DNA of 51,274 nt from Actinomycetes bacterium. GTDB taxonomy: Bacteria > Actinomycetota > Acidimicrobiia > Acidimicrobiales > Bog-793. The position numbers and the translations under genes are program-made. This document shows, piece after piece, positions 1-17,647 of this stretch (positions are counted from its first letter, which is position 1; the number at the start of each line of letters is the position of its first letter). The stretch lies in the NCBI GenBank assembly GCA_021809425.1, contig JAKBAA010000012.1, positions 1 through 51,274 of the forward strand. Reading direction: 5' to 3'. The notes beneath the pieces were generated by a model. It had not been told where the DNA came from, made no database searches, and worked only from the letters and a program-made list of their open reading frames with translations.

Positions 1-886
<886 letters not shown>

Positions 887-887
<1 letters not shown>

Positions 888-1681
888 CAGTCCTTCTCCT
901 CTGCGTCGCCCTCGGCGGCGCCGCTCGTCTCGTCGCCCCCGGCCTCGTCGGCGGCGGCCGCATCGCGACCGGCCTCGTCGGCGGCGGTCGCATCGGACGC
1001 CGGCGCCATCGCGTCGGCCTCGGTGGCCACGTCCGGCCCGGCCGCCTCGAGGCCCGGCGCAACCGCCTCCTCGGGCTCGGTCAGGCTCTCGACGGCCGAG
1101 GTGGGATCGACGTCGGTGGTGGTCCAGGACGGCGGGGCCCCCTCCGTGGCCACCTCCGCCTCGCCACGGCCGCGTCGGCGCCCGCGGCGGGAGCTCGTGA
1201 CCTCCCCGCCGGCGACCTCGCCCTCGCCGGTGCGGCGGCGGCGCCCACCGGCGACGCGCCGTGCCCGGCGCTCGGCCGCCTCGGCGGCGACGCGGGCGCG
1301 CCGGCGGGCCAGCTGTTCGGCGGGCATGAGCGCCAGCACCACGGTGATGTGGCAGGAGCGCTTGCGGATGCGGGAGGCCCGGCCTCGGGCACGGGGCCGC
1401 CACCGCTTGAGGGTGGCGCCCTCGTCGGCGTAGGCCGTGGCGACGTACAGCTCCTCGGGGTCGAGCCCGTCGTTGTGCTCGGCGTTGGCGGCAGCCGACC
1501 GGAGCAGCTTGGCCACGACCGTGGCAGCGGCGCGGTCGGTGTGGTCGAGGACCTCGACGGCCCGCGAGTACTCCATGCCGCGCACGAGGTCGAGGACCTC
1601 GCGCACCTTGTAGCCGGACATGTTGCAGTAGCGCAGGACGGCACGGGTGCCGGGGCGCTCGTTGGTCTTGACACCGGTCAT
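887..1681 (-). CDS. rplV: 50S ribosomal protein L22 with a long C-terminal tail
   Basis: L22 binds 23S rRNA and lines the peptide exit tunnel. Residues 1 to about 118 are the normal fold ([13 protein letters not shown] near the N-terminus; [16 protein letters not shown] near its end). The usual family length is about 110-150 aa, but this protein is 264 aa. The extra part first is Arg-rich (about residues 125-170), then turns acidic and Ala-rich, ending EGDAEEKD. Two near-identical 30-bp units (941-970 and 971-1000) encode two copies of an ADEAG-type decapeptide. The ATG overlaps the rpsS stop by one base, and its own stop overlaps the rpsC start by one base. Confidence 0.96.
941..1000 (-). 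repeat. 30-bp tandem duplication inside the rplV tail
   Basis: Positions 941-970 and 971-1000 are nearly identical 30-mers in direct repeat, differing at a few bases. Thirty bases is ten codons, so the L22 frame is kept and the tail gains ten residues per copy. The same period is found in the rplJ tail. Confidence 0.8.
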
Positions 1682-1959
1682 CAGCGTCGTCCCTGCCGTT
1701 CCTGGCCGGCGTGGAACCGGAAGGTGCGCGTCGGGGAGAACTCGCCGAGCTTGTGACCGACCATCGCCTCGGTGATGTACACCGGCACGTGCTTGCGCCC
1801 GTCGTGGACGGCGATGGTGTGGCCGACCATGTCCGGGATGATGGTCGAGCGGCGCGACCAGGTCTTGATGACCTTCTTCTCGTTGCGGCTGTTCAGGTCG
1901 TCCACCTTGCGGAGCAGGTGGTCGTCCACGAACGGGCCCTTCTTCAGACTGCGCGGCAT
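1681..1959 (-). CDS. rpsS: 30S ribosomal protein S19
   Basis: S19 sits in the head of the 30S subunit next to S13. The 92-aa product begins [19 protein letters not shown] and contains [23 protein letters not shown] and [14 protein letters not shown], all S19 signatures. An open frame extends 36 codons upstream, but the family N-terminus and a GAGGAAG ribosome binding site just before 1959 fix the start. It follows rplB by 14 bp, and its stop overlaps the rplV ATG (TGATG). Confidence 0.97.
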   Translation of the reverse strand: MPRSLKKGPFVDDHLLRKVDDLNSRNEKKVIKTWSRRSTIIPDMVGHTIAVHDGRKHVPVYITEAMVGHKLGEFSPTRTFRFHAGQERQGRR

Positions 1960-1973
1960 GCTTCCTCGATCCG

Positions 1974-2810
1974 TCAGCGCCGGGCGCCGCGGGTACGGCG
2001 GCGCCGGACGATCAACTGGTCGGACTTCTTGCCCTGGGCGCGGGTGCGGCCCTCCGGCTTGCCCCACGGCGACACCGGGTGGCGGCCACCGGAGGTCTTG
2101 CCCTCGCCACCACCGAGCGGGTGGTCGACCGGGTTCATCGCCACACCACGGGTCTGGGGACGGACACCCTTCCAGCGGTTGCGGCCGGCCTTTCCGATCG
2201 AGACGAGCTCGGCCTCGGCGTTGCCCACCTCACCGAGGGTGGCCCGGCAGTCGATGGAGACGCGGCGCATCTCGGTGGACGGCAGCCGGAGGGTGGCGTG
2301 GACGCCCTCCTTGGCGACCAGCTGCACGCTCATGCCGGCGCCACGAGCCATCTTGCCGCCGCCACCCGGGCGGAGCTCGACGTTGTGGACGACCGAGCCG
2401 ACCGGGATGTAGCGAAGCGGCAGGGCGTTGCCCGGCCGGATGTCGGCGTCCTGGCCGGACTGGAGCACGTCACCCACGGCCACCTGGCGCGGGGCGAGGA
2501 TGTAGCGCTTCTCGCCGTCGGCGTAGTGGAGCAGGGCGATCCGGGCGTTGCGGTTGGGGTCGTACTCGATCGAGGCGACCTTTGCCGGCACGCCGTCCTT
2601 GTCGCGCCAGAAGTCGATGATGCGGTACTGCCGCTTGTGGCCACCACCGCGGTGGCGGGACGTCTTGCGGCCGTAGCTGTTGCGCCCACCGCTGCTCGGA
2701 AGCGGCACCGTGAGGGTGCGCTCGGGGCGCGTCTTCGTGATCTCGGAGAAGTCCGACGACGACTGGAAGCGGCGCCCCGGGCTCGTCGGCCTGCGCTTGC
2801 GGATCGGCAT
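1974..2810 (-). CDS. rplB: 50S ribosomal protein L2
   Basis: L2 is needed for subunit association and peptidyl-transferase centre integrity. The product is 278 aa (family about 275), starting [15 protein letters not shown]. It has the conserved block [20 protein letters not shown] in the middle and the C-terminal [14 protein letters not shown] region, which holds the conserved His near the catalytic centre. The start at 2810 is chosen over an upstream alternative because it gives the family N-terminus and sits 7 bp after the rplW stop with an AGGAAAG-type ribosome binding site. Confidence 0.97.
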   Translation of the reverse strand: MPIRKRRPTSPGRRFQSSSDFSEITKTRPERTLTVPLPSSGGRNSYGRKTSRHRGGGHKRQYRIIDFWRDKDGVPAKVASIEYDPNRNARIALLHYADGEKRYILAPRQVAVGDVLQSGQDADIRPGNALPLRYIPVGSVVHNVELRPGGGGKMARGAGMSVQLVAKEGVHATLRLPSTEMRRVSIDCRATLGEVGNAEAELVSIGKAGRNRWKGVRPQTRGVAMNPVDHPLGGGEGKTSGGRHPVSPWGKPEGRTRAQGKKSDQLIVRRRRTRGARR

Positions 2811-2817
2811 GCTTTCC

Positions 2818-3105
2818 TCAGCTCTCGAACAGGTCGATACGGTCGTCGCCGACCAGGCGCACGATGGCCCGCTTCGTGTCGGGACGGCGCCCGAACGTGG
2901 CCACACGACGGCTCCGCTTGCGCTTCCCCTTGCGGACCATCGTGTTGACCGAGGCGACCCGCACGCCGAAGGCCGACTCGACGGCCTGGCGGATCTCCAC
3001 CTTGCTGGCCCGCGGGTCGACGACGAACACGTAGGCGCCGCCGTCCATCAGCCCGTAGGACTTCTCGGAGATGACCGGCTTGACGAGGACGTCGTGCTGG
3101 TTCAC
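2818..3105 (-). CDS. rplW: 50S ribosomal protein L23
   Basis: L23 is at the exit-tunnel rim, where trigger factor and SRP dock. The 95-aa product contains [11 protein letters not shown] near the N-terminus and [11 protein letters not shown] in the centre, typical of L23. The start is a GTG at 3105 that overlaps the rplD TGA stop by four bases (GTGA), so initiation is probably coupled to rplD termination. No ATG gives the conserved N-terminus. The length is normal for bacterial L23. Confidence 0.95.
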   Translation of the reverse strand: MNQHDVLVKPVISEKSYGLMDGGAYVFVVDPRASKVEIRQAVESAFGVRVASVNTMVRKGKRKRSRRVATFGRRPDTKRAIVRLVGDDRIDLFES

Positions 3106-3878
3106 TCGGTCGCTCCGTTCTCGCTCGTGGGCTCGGCGGCCTCGTCGATCCCTGTCGCCGCCTCGCCGGCCGCCTCGCCGGCCCCCGGGTCGACCGGGGC
3201 CGCCCCGGCAGCCGTCGCCGGCGACGGAGCGGCGGACCCGGCGCCACCGGGGAGGGTGGCGTCGCTGAAGACGACCAGGTCGGCGACGAGGACGTCGTAG
3301 GCGGTCAGCTGGTCCTTCGGGACGGTGGCGACGTGGGGGAGGTTGGCGAACGACTTGGCGGCGTCGAGCTCGTTGCGCTCGAGCACCACGAGGACGGTGC
3401 GCCCGTCGCACTCGAGCGCACCGAGGGCGGCCACGGCCGTCTTCGTGCGGGGTGCGTCGAAGCGCCAGGCGTCCACAAGGCGGACGGCGCCCTCACGGGC
3501 CCGCTCGGACAGGGCGCAGCGGAGCGCCGCCTGGATCATCTTGCGGGGGGTGCGCTGGGCGTAGCTGCGCGGCTTGGGGCCGAGGGCGATCCCGCCACCG
3601 CTGTAGTGGGGGGCGCGGATCGAGCCCTGGCGGGCGTTGCCGGTCCCCTTCTGGCGGAACGGCTTGGCCGACCCGCCCTTCACCTCGGAGCGGGTGCGCG
3701 TGCTCTGGGTGCCCGCCCGGCGCGCCGCCAGCTGGGCGGTGACCACCTGGTGGAGCAGCGGGACGTTGACCGGGACGCCGAAGACGGCGGGATCGAGGGC
3801 AACCTCGCCGAGGCGCTCGCCCGCCATCGAGATGCGGGCGACGCTCGGGGCGGCGGTGTCGACGGCGGCGGCGCTCAT
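3102..3878 (-). CDS. rplD: 50S ribosomal protein L4 with acidic C-terminal tail
   Basis: L4 helps form the constriction of the exit tunnel, and in E. coli it also autoregulates the S10 operon. The 258-aa product has the tunnel loop region GSAKPFRQKGTGNARQGS (about residues 69-86) and PKPRSYAQRTPRKM (about 101-114). The body ends near residue 209. A further 49 residues rich in Ala, Gly and Glu, ending TSENGATE, are not part of the usual 205-220-aa protein. The ATG overlaps the rplC stop by four bases (ATGA). Confidence 0.96.
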   Translation of the reverse strand: MSAAAVDTAAPSVARISMAGERLGEVALDPAVFGVPVNVPLLHQVVTAQLAARRAGTQSTRTRSEVKGGSAKPFRQKGTGNARQGSIRAPHYSGGGIALGPKPRSYAQRTPRKMIQAALRCALSERAREGAVRLVDAWRFDAPRTKTAVAALGALECDGRTVLVVLERNELDAAKSFANLPHVATVPKDQLTAYDVLVADLVVFSDATLPGGAGSAAPSPATAAGAAPVDPGAGEAAGEAATGIDEAAEPTSENGATE

Positions 3879-4519
3879 CGGGCCACCGCCGTCACCGTCG
3901 CACGGATGAGGACGAGCCCGCCGTTCGGGCCGGGGACGGCGCCCTTCACGAGGATCAGCTCGCGCTCGGCATCGGCCTCGACGACCACGAGGTTGCGGGT
4001 CGTCACCTTGGCGGCGCCCAGGTGGCCGGCCATCCGGGTGCCCCGGAACACACGGGCCGGAGTGGCACAGGCACCGATCGAGCCGGGCGCCCGGTGCTTC
4101 TTGTGGTTGCCGTGGGCGGCGCCCTGACCGCGGAAGTTGTGCCGCTTGACCCCACCGGCGAAGCCCTTGCCCTTGGAGACGGCGGTCACGTCGACCTTGT
4201 CGCCGGCCGAGAGCAGCCCCGCGTCGAGCTCCTGGCCGACCGAGTAGGACGAGGCGTCGTCGAGTCGCAGCTCGACGAGCTGGCGGCCCGGCTCCACGCT
4301 CTTCGAGCGGAAGTGGCCGGCCTCGGGCTTGGTGAGGGTGGACGCCCGGCGAACCCCGTAGGTGACCTGCAAGGCGGCGTAGCCCTCCTTCTCGGGCGTC
4401 TTCACCTGCACGACCCGGACCGGGGCGACCTTGAGGACCGTCACGGGCACCGCCCGGTGCTCGGCGTCGAACACCTGGGTCATGCCGACCTTCTCGCCGA
4501 CGATCGCCTTCGTTGCCAT
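3875..4519 (-). CDS. rplC: 50S ribosomal protein L3
   Basis: L3 nucleates 50S assembly. The 214-aa product begins MATKAIVGEKVGMTQVFD and contains the signature KGKGFAGGVKRHNFRGQ, followed by HGNHKKHRAPGSIGACATP, which includes the loop reaching the peptidyl-transferase centre. The ATG at 4519 has a GGAGAG ribosome binding site; an in-frame GTG nine codons upstream is less likely because it adds residues not found in L3. It is separated from rpsJ by an unusually large gap (4520-4782). Confidence 0.95.
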   Translation of the reverse strand: MATKAIVGEKVGMTQVFDAEHRAVPVTVLKVAPVRVVQVKTPEKEGYAALQVTYGVRRASTLTKPEAGHFRSKSVEPGRQLVELRLDDASSYSVGQELDAGLLSAGDKVDVTAVSKGKGFAGGVKRHNFRGQGAAHGNHKKHRAPGSIGACATPARVFRGTRMAGHLGAAKVTTRNLVVVEADAERELILVKGAVPGPNGGLVLIRATVTAVAR

Positions 4520-4782
4520 CTCTCCGCTCGCTTCCTGATCCGACACGTCGACCGACGCGACCCTGCCCGTCCCCGAACGAGCTTGCCTGCCGCGGCGGGG
4601 GCGGTACCGCCCCGCTCATGCAGGCGCTCCGCCGGGCAAGCCCGTGCGGAGCGCTCTCGGTGGTGCCGGGCGGTCCCCCGGGGACCGAGGTCCCCGGGGC
4701 ACGTCCGGACGTCATCTCTACCGCCGGCCACCGCCGGCGCAGCCCGCCAAGCGTAGCAGGTCGGGGAGAACCCCGACGCTGC
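4520..4782 (-). promoter_or_regulatory. Structured rpsJ-rplC intergenic region with four inverted repeats
   Basis: This 263-bp gap inside the S10 operon contains, in transcript order, a hairpin at 4760-4777 (7-bp stem, 4-nt loop, five bases after the rpsJ stop); a hairpin at 4676-4699 (10-bp stem, 4-nt loop); a hairpin at 4624-4654 (13 bp with one bulge); and a perfect 16-bp palindrome at 4598-4613 (GGGGCGGTACCGCCCC). None is followed by a U-run. They could act as an attenuator, a processing site or a protein-binding leader; the sequence alone does not say which. I see no ORF and no clear sigma70 promoter here. Confidence 0.55.
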
Positions 4783-5109
4783 TCAGGCCGACTGGATCTT
4801 GATCTCGATGTCGACGCCCGCCGGCAGGTCAAGCCGCTGGAGGGAGTCGACCGTCTTGGCCGAGTGCTCGACGATGTCGACGAGCCGCTTGTGGATCCGC
4901 ATCTCGAAGTGCTCCCGGCTGTCCTTGTACTTGTGCGGGGAGCGGATGACCGTGTAGCGGTGCTTCTCGGTCGGCAGCGGCACGGGGCCGCGGACCTGGG
5001 CCTGCGTGCGCAGGACGGTCTCGACGATCTTCTTCGTCGACTGGTCGACCACCTCGTGGTCGTACGCCTTCAACCGGATACGGATCCGCTGGCGGGGGCC
5101 GTCGGCCAT
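4783..5109 (-). CDS. rpsJ: 30S ribosomal protein S10 (NusE)
   Basis: S10 is a 30S head protein and, as NusE, joins NusG in antitermination and transcription-translation coupling. The 108-aa product contains [15 protein letters not shown] near the N-terminus and [15 protein letters not shown] in the middle, the classic S10 signature. It begins MADGPRQRI at the ATG at 5109, 13 bp after the tuf stop. The TAGGGG that includes the tuf stop codon may serve as its ribosome binding site. In many bacteria rpsJ heads the S10 operon; here it appears to be read with tuf. Confidence 0.97.
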   Translation of the reverse strand: MADGPRQRIRIRLKAYDHEVVDQSTKKIVETVLRTQAQVRGPVPLPTEKHRYTVIRSPHKYKDSREHFEMRIHKRLVDIVEHSAKTVDSLQRLDLPAGVDIEIKIQSA

Positions 5110-5122
5110 GGCTCGCCGACCC

Positions 5123-6310
5123 CTACTTCAGGATCTTCGTGACGACGCCGGAGCCGACCGTGCGGCCACCCTCACGGATGGCGAACCGCAGGCCCTCGTC
5201 CATGGCGATCGGCTTCTGGAGCTCGACGGTCATGGCCGTGTTGTCCCCCGGCATGACCATCTCGGTGCCCTCGGGCAGCGAGATGGAACCGGTGACGTCG
5301 GTCGTGCGGAAGTAGAACTGCGGCCGGTAGTTGGAGAAGAACGGCTTGTGTCGGCCACCCTCCTCCTTCTTCAGGACGTAGACGTTGGCCTCGAAGTTCG
5401 TGTGCGGGGTGATCGAGCCGGGCTTGCAGAGCACCTGGCCCCGCTCGACGTCCTCCTTCTTCGTGCCACGCAGGAGGATGCCCACGTTGTCGCCCGCCTG
5501 GCCGGAGTCGAGGAACTTGCGGAACATCTCGACGCCGGTCACCACCGACTTCTGGGTGGGCCGGAGGCCGACGATCTCGACCTCGTCGCTCACCTTGACC
5601 TGGCCCTGCTCGATGCGGCCGGTCACGACGGTGCCACGACCGGTGATGGTGACGACGTCCTCGATCGACATGAGGAGCGGCCGGTCGACGTCGCGCTCGG
5701 GCTGGGGCACCCACTCGTCCACGGCGTTCATCAGGGCGAGGATGCCCTGGGCGGCGTCGGCGTCGCCCTCGAGGGCCTTGAGGGCCGACACCCGCACGAT
5801 CGGCGTGTCGTCGCCCGGGAACTCGTACTCGTTCAGCAGCTCCCGGACCTCGAGCTCGACGAGGTCCAGCAGCTCCTCGTCGTCGACCATGTCGGCCTTG
5901 TTGAGCGCCACCACGATCGACGGGACGCCGACCTGGCGGGCGAGCAGGACATGCTCACGGGTCTGGGGCATGGGGCCGTCCGCCGCCGAGACCACGAGGA
6001 TCGCGCCGTCGACCTGGGCGGCACCGGTGATCATGTTCTTGATGTAGTCGGCGTGGCCCGGCATGTCGACGTGGGCGTAGTGACGGTTGTCCGTCTCGTA
6101 CTCCACGTGGGCGATCGAGATGGTGATGCCGCGGGCCTTCTCCTCCGGCGCCTTGTCGATCTGGTCGAAGGCCGTGAAGGCGACCGCGGGGTTGTGGTCG
6201 TGGAGGACCTTGGTGATCGCCGCGGTCAAGGTGGTCTTGCCGTGGTCGATATGGCCCATCGTCCCGATGTTGACGTGGGGCTTCGTCCGCTCGAACTTCT
6301 GCTTGCCCAT
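5123..6310 (-). CDS. tuf: Elongation factor Tu
   Basis: EF-Tu delivers aminoacyl-tRNA to the ribosome as a GTP complex. The 395-aa product starts [16 protein letters not shown] and has all GTPase motifs: P-loop GHIDHGKT (19-26), DMPGH (82-86, where many other bacteria have DCPGH) and NKAD (137-140). Domains II and III follow, ending VVTKILK. The ATG at 6310 is set by the family N-terminus; longer open frames upstream are out-of-frame fusa-region shadows. It lies 154 bp downstream of fusA. That gap carries a CGTGCCG/CGGCACG inverted repeat (6341-6356) and one copy of the motif AGAGCACA. Confidence 0.98.
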   Translation of the reverse strand: MGKQKFERTKPHVNIGTMGHIDHGKTTLTAAITKVLHDHNPAVAFTAFDQIDKAPEEKARGITISIAHVEYETDNRHYAHVDMPGHADYIKNMITGAAQVDGAILVVSAADGPMPQTREHVLLARQVGVPSIVVALNKADMVDDEELLDLVELEVRELLNEYEFPGDDTPIVRVSALKALEGDADAAQGILALMNAVDEWVPQPERDVDRPLLMSIEDVVTITGRGTVVTGRIEQGQVKVSDEVEIVGLRPTQKSVVTGVEMFRKFLDSGQAGDNVGILLRGTKKEDVERGQVLCKPGSITPHTNFEANVYVLKKEEGGRHKPFFSNYRPQFYFRTTDVTGSISLPEGTEMVMPGDNTAMTVELQKPIAMDEGLRFAIREGGRTVGSGVVTKILK

Positions 6311-6464
6311 TGGTGCCGACAGCTCCGTGTGCTCTGGGGCCGTGCCGTGCGGCACGCCGTGTCTTGTTGATGTGGGGGCCCGTTCCCGCCGGCGGTGCCA
6401 GCCGGCCCCGTGGCCGAGGGCGCGCCGTGCGCTCCGGGGCCTCTGGCGATCCTGCCGCTCGGCC

Positions 6465-8555
6465 CTACTCCCCCGTCGCCCGGGCGACGATCTCCCGGGC
6501 GATGGACTCGGGGACCTCCTGGTAGGAGTTGAACTGCATCGAGTACACCGCGCGTCCCTGCGTGCGAGAACGCAGGTCGGTAGCGTAGCCGAACATGTCG
6601 GACAAGGGAACCTGGGCGCGGATGACCTGGTTGGACCCACGCTGCTCCATGCCCTCGACCTTGCCACGGCGCGACGAGAGGTCGCCGATGACGTCGCCCA
6701 TGTAGTCCTCGGGGGTGACCACCTCGACGGCCATGATCGGCTCGAGCAGCACCGGGCGGGCGGCACGGGCCGCCTTCTTGAAGGCCATGGAGCCGGCGAT
6801 CTTGAAGGCCATCTCCGAGGAGTCGACGTCGTGGTACGACCCGAACGTGAGGGTGATCCGGAGGTCGACGGTCGGGTAGCCGGCGAGCACGCCCGAGTCC
6901 ATCGCCTCGCGGATGCCGGCGTCGATCGAGGGGATGTACTCCTTCGGGATGACGCCGCCGGTGATCTTGTCGACGAACTCGTAGCCGCCACCGGGGCCGG
7001 TCGGCTCGATGGTGAGGACCACGTGGCCGTACTGGCCGCGGCCGCCGGTCTGGCGGATGTAGCGCTCCTCGACCTTCTCCACCCGGTCGCGCACGGTCTC
7101 CCGGTAGGCGACCTGCGGCTTGCCGACGTTGGCGTCGACCTTGAACTCGCGCAGCATCCGGTCGACGAGCACCTCGAGGTGGAGCTCGCCCATCCCCGAG
7201 ATGACGGTCTGGCCCGTCTCCTCATCGGTGCGGACGCGGAAGGTCGGGTCCTCCTCCGACAGCGCGAAGAGGGCCTTGCCGAGCTTGTCCTGGTCGGCCT
7301 TGGTCTTCGGCTCAACGGCGACGTGGATGACCGGCTCGGGGAACTCGAGCGACTCGAGCACGACCGGGGCGTCGGCGTCGCAGAGGGTGTCGCCGGTGGT
7401 CGTGTTCTTGAGCCCGACCACGGCCACGATGTCGCCGGCCACGATCCCGTCGCGGTCCTCGCGGTGGTTGGCGTGCATCTGCAGGATGCGCCCGATCCGC
7501 TCGCGCTTGTCCTTCGTCGAGTTGAGGATCGTCGAGCCCTTCTCGAGGGTGCCCGAGTAGACCCGGATGTAGGTGAGCTTGCCGACGAAGGGGTCGCTCA
7601 TGATCTTGAAGGCGAGCGCCGAGAAGGGCGCGCTGTCGCTGACCTCGCGGGTGAGCTGCTCGCCCTTGAGCGACGTCCCCGTGGCCGCCGGCACGTCGAC
7701 CGGGCTCGGCAGGTAGTCGACGACGGCGTCGAGCAGCGGCTGGACGCCCTTGTTCTTGAAGGCGGTGCCGCACAGCACGGGGACGGCATGGTTGTTGATC
7801 GTGACCGACCGCAGTGCCCGACGGAGGTCGTCGGCGGTGATCTCCTCGTCGCCGATGTACTTCTCCATGATGGCGTCGTCGTAGGTCGAGAGCAGGTCGA
7901 TCAGGTCGTGGCGGGCCAGCTCGGCGGCATCGACGAGATCGGCCGGGATGTCGACCTCCTGCCACTGCTCGCCCATCCCCTCGTCCCAGACGAGGGCGCG
8001 GCCTGCGACGACGTCGACGACGCCGCGGAAGTCGGCCTCGGCCCCGATGGGCAGCTGGACGACCGCCGGGCGGGCGTCGAGGCGGTCCTTGATCATGTCG
8101 ACGCACCGCTGGAAGTCGGCACCGGTCCGGTCCATCTTGTTGACGAAGCAGAACCGGGGCACGTGGTACTTGTCGGCCTGGCGCCAGACGGTCTCGCTCT
8201 GGGGCTCGACGCCGGCGACGGCGTCGAACACGGCGACCGCCCCGTCGAGGACGCGCAGCGACCGCTCGACCTCCACGGTGAAGTCGACGTGGCCGGGGGT
8301 GTCGATCAGGTTGATCCAGCAGTCGCGCCACTGGCAGGTGGTGGCGGCGGAGGTGATGGTGATCCCCCGCTCCTGCTCCTGGACCATCCAGTCCATGGTG
8401 GCGGCGCCCTCGTGGACCTCGCCGATCTTGTAGTTCCGGCCGGTGTAGTAGAGGATGCGCTCGGTCGTCGTCGTCTTGCCCGCGTCGATGTGGGCCATGA
8501 TCCCGATGTTGCGGGTCTTGGCGAGGGGGTACGCGCGGGCGGTGGTGTTGGCCAT
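6465..8555 (-). CDS. fusA: Elongation factor G
   Basis: EF-G is the GTPase that catalyses translocation and, with RRF, ribosome recycling. The 696-aa product begins [20 protein letters not shown], with P-loop AHIDAGKT at residues 21-28, DTPGHVDF in switch II and NKMD as G4. Domains II to V follow to the C-terminus ARATGE. The length is standard. The leader upstream of the ATG (8556-8597) is purine-rich on the transcribed strand and has two copies of AGAGCACA. The gene follows rpsG by 191 bp, so it may have its own transcript in addition to rpsL-rpsG read-through. Confidence 0.98.
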   Translation of the reverse strand: MANTTARAYPLAKTRNIGIMAHIDAGKTTTTERILYYTGRNYKIGEVHEGAATMDWMVQEQERGITITSAATTCQWRDCWINLIDTPGHVDFTVEVERSLRVLDGAVAVFDAVAGVEPQSETVWRQADKYHVPRFCFVNKMDRTGADFQRCVDMIKDRLDARPAVVQLPIGAEADFRGVVDVVAGRALVWDEGMGEQWQEVDIPADLVDAAELARHDLIDLLSTYDDAIMEKYIGDEEITADDLRRALRSVTINNHAVPVLCGTAFKNKGVQPLLDAVVDYLPSPVDVPAATGTSLKGEQLTREVSDSAPFSALAFKIMSDPFVGKLTYIRVYSGTLEKGSTILNSTKDKRERIGRILQMHANHREDRDGIVAGDIVAVVGLKNTTTGDTLCDADAPVVLESLEFPEPVIHVAVEPKTKADQDKLGKALFALSEEDPTFRVRTDEETGQTVISGMGELHLEVLVDRMLREFKVDANVGKPQVAYRETVRDRVEKVEERYIRQTGGRGQYGHVVLTIEPTGPGGGYEFVDKITGGVIPKEYIPSIDAGIREAMDSGVLAGYPTVDLRITLTFGSYHDVDSSEMAFKIAGSMAFKKAARAARPVLLEPIMAVEVVTPEDYMGDVIGDLSSRRGKVEGMEQRGSNQVIRAQVPLSDMFGYATDLRSRTQGRAVYSMQFNSYQEVPESIAREIVARATGE

Positions 8556-8746
8556 GGCCTCTCTGCTCTTTGTGCTCTGTTCGCTCTGTGCTCTGACGAG
8601 CGACTCGTCCTCGGGCTCACCGCTGGTGGCGCCGGGGTCCCGAGCACCTCGCCAGCCAGTCCCGGAGCCTCGCCCGGCGCTGCGAGGGGGACGTCGCCCC
8701 GTCTGGCTCCGTCGAAGCGGCGAGGTGGCGCCGCAGCGAACGCCGA

Positions 8747-9217
8747 CTACCAGCGGTAGTGGGCGAACGCCTTGTTCGACTCGGCCATCTTGTGGAGGTC
8801 CTCCTTGCGCTTCACCGCTGCCCCGAGGCCGTTGGCGGCGTCGAGGATCTCGTTGGCGAGGCGCAGGGCCATCGTCCGCTCGCGGCGCTGGCGGGAGTAG
8901 GCGACAAGCCAACGCACCGACAGCGTGGTCGCCCGGCGCGGACGGACCTCGATGGGCACCTGGTAGGTGGCGCCTCCGACCCGTCGGCTGCGGACCTCCA
9001 GCTCGGGCCGGGTGTTGTCGAGCGCCCGCTTCAGTGTAGCGATGGCGTCCCCCGAGGTGCGCTCGGCGACGACGTCGAGTGCCTGGTAGACGATGCGCTC
9101 GGCCAGGCTGCGCTTGCCCCGGGTGAGGACCTTGTTGACGAGCTGGGTGACGACGAGCGAGCGGTAGACCGGGTCGGGCTGGAGCTCGCGGCGCGGTGCA
9201 GGACCGTTGCGGGGCAT
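8747..9217 (-). CDS. rpsG: 30S ribosomal protein S7
   Basis: S7 initiates assembly of the 30S head and contacts E-site tRNA. The product is 156 aa, exactly the usual length, starting [18 protein letters not shown], with [19 protein letters not shown] and [15 protein letters not shown] as family signatures and ending AFAHYRW. An in-frame start 19 codons upstream was rejected because it adds non-family residues and overlaps rpsL. One base separates the ATG from the rpsL stop. Confidence 0.97.
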   Translation of the reverse strand: MPRNGPAPRRELQPDPVYRSLVVTQLVNKVLTRGKRSLAERIVYQALDVVAERTSGDAIATLKRALDNTRPELEVRSRRVGGATYQVPIEVRPRRATTLSVRWLVAYSRQRRERTMALRLANEILDAANGLGAAVKRKEDLHKMAESNKAFAHYRW

Positions 9218-9218
9218 G

Positions 9219-9590
9219 TCAGGACTCCTTCTTCGCCCCGTAGCGGCTGCGGGCCTGGGCGCGATCGCGCACACCGGAGGTGTCGAGCGTCCCCCGGATG
9301 ATCTTGTAGCGGACGCCCGGCAGGTCCTTCACACGGCCGCCGCGGACGAGGACCATGGAGTGCTCCTGCAGGTTGTGGCCGACGCCAGGGATGTAGGCGG
9401 TCACCTCGACGCCCGTGGTCAGCCGCACACGGGCGACCTTGCGCAGGGCCGAGTTCGGCTTCTTCGGGGTGGTCGTGTAGACGCGCGTGCAGACCCCGCG
9501 GCGCTGCGGCGCCCCTTTGAGGGCTGGCGTCTTCGTCTTCGAGCGCTTGGTGGAGCGCCCCTTGCGGACGAGCTGGGCAATCGTGGGCAC
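9219..9590 (-). CDS. rpsL: 30S ribosomal protein S12
   Basis: S12 is at the decoding centre. The 123-aa product starts with GTG ([13 protein letters not shown]) behind an AAGAGGA ribosome binding site. It keeps the [12 protein letters not shown] block with Lys43 and Lys44, and [11 protein letters not shown] with Lys88 and Asp89. Known streptomycin-resistance substitutions at these lysines are absent, so the protein looks wild-type. Asp89 is the residue that is beta-methylthiolated in other bacteria. The gene heads the str-type transcript, with a good promoter about 70 bp upstream. Confidence 0.97.
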   Translation of the reverse strand: MPTIAQLVRKGRSTKRSKTKTPALKGAPQRRGVCTRVYTTTPKKPNSALRKVARVRLTTGVEVTAYIPGVGHNLQEHSMVLVRGGRVKDLPGVRYKIIRGTLDTSGVRDRAQARSRYGAKKES

Positions 9591-9657
9591 GCGAATCCTC
9601 TTGGACCTTCGAGTCGGTGAGCCGCCGCACTGGTAGCGACCAGGCGCAGGCCCATGG

Positions 9658-9686
9658 ATGTTAGAGCCGGCGACGCGTCGGGGCAA
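9658..9686 (-). promoter_or_regulatory. Predicted sigma70-type promoter for rpsL-rpsG-fusA-tuf
   Basis: On the minus strand a -35 box TTGCCC (9681-9686) and a -10 box TAACAT (9658-9663) are separated by exactly 17 bp (9664-9680). Transcription would start near 9651, giving a leader of about 60 nt before the rpsL GTG. It lies directly downstream of the rpoC terminator-like hairpin, as expected for a promoter that restarts transcription there. Its -35 resembles that of the predicted rpoB promoter. Confidence 0.6.
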
Positions 9687-9701
9687 GCGCGCCGGGAACG
9701 C

Positions 9702-9742
9702 CGGCGGCGGGGCCGGCGGGGGTCTCCCGCCGGCCGCCGCCG
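9702..9742 (-). terminator. GC-rich hairpin after rpoC
   Basis: Eighteen bases after the rpoC stop codon an inverted repeat pairs 9702-9720 with 9726-9742 (about 17 bp in two segments, one 2-nt bulge, 5-nt loop GGTCT on the + strand). There is no U-tract, which is common in high-GC actinobacteria. It could end or attenuate the rpoBC transcript. Confidence 0.5.
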
Positions 9743-9759
9743 TCGCCCTGCCGGCGAGC

Positions 9760-17373
<7,614 letters not shown>

Positions 17374-17490
17374 GGGCCTACTCCTCGCGGATGCGGGTAA
17401 AGCGGACGGCGGGCGATATCGCAAGCGGGGCGCGCGTCACCAGGCCGAGCGGACGGCGGCAGGGCGGAGGGACGGGCACGGCAACCGCAC

Positions 17491-17519
17491 AGCATAGGCG
17501 CGCGGAGACGACTAGGCAA
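17491..17519 (-). promoter_or_regulatory. Predicted sigma70-type promoter for rpoBC
   Basis: On the minus strand TTGCCT (17514-17519) and TATGCT (17491-17496) are separated by exactly 17 bp. This gives a transcript start near 17484 and a leader of about 110 nt before the rpoB TTG. It lies in the 312-bp rplL-rpoB gap (17374-17685), which otherwise contains only the hairpin at 17612-17647 and no ORF I would support. In E. coli rpoBC is partly uncoupled from rplJL by an attenuator; a separate promoter here would serve a similar end. Confidence 0.6.
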
Positions 17520-17611
17520 CGCGCGCCGGGCGCGCCGCGATGCAGGGTAGGGGACGCGTGCGGGCCGGTCAAGGAGGCTGCCGGCGGGAAGGCCGGTTGG
17601 GGCCGCCCGGT

Positions 17612-17647
17612 GGCCGGGGCCGGACGCGCCGCACGCGGCCCCGGGCC
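17612..17647 (-). terminator. Terminator- or attenuator-like hairpin after rplL
   Basis: Plus-strand GGCCGGGGCCG (17612-17622) pairs with CGGCCCCGGGCC (17636-17647), giving 11 bp with one bulged base and a 13-nt loop. It starts about 38 nt after the rplL stop and lies upstream of the predicted rpoB promoter. There is no U-tract, so full termination is uncertain. Confidence 0.45.

Noticed and set aside
3875-4546. GTG at 4546 as the rplC start
   Set aside because: It adds nine residues not found in L3, while ATG 4519 gives the family N-terminus and has a ribosome binding site.
6087-8759. An 890-codon plus-strand open frame opposite fusA, and similar long frames opposite nuo and hem genes
   Set aside because: Antisense shadows of real genes with the same codon-bias cause; no start context, no family motifs.
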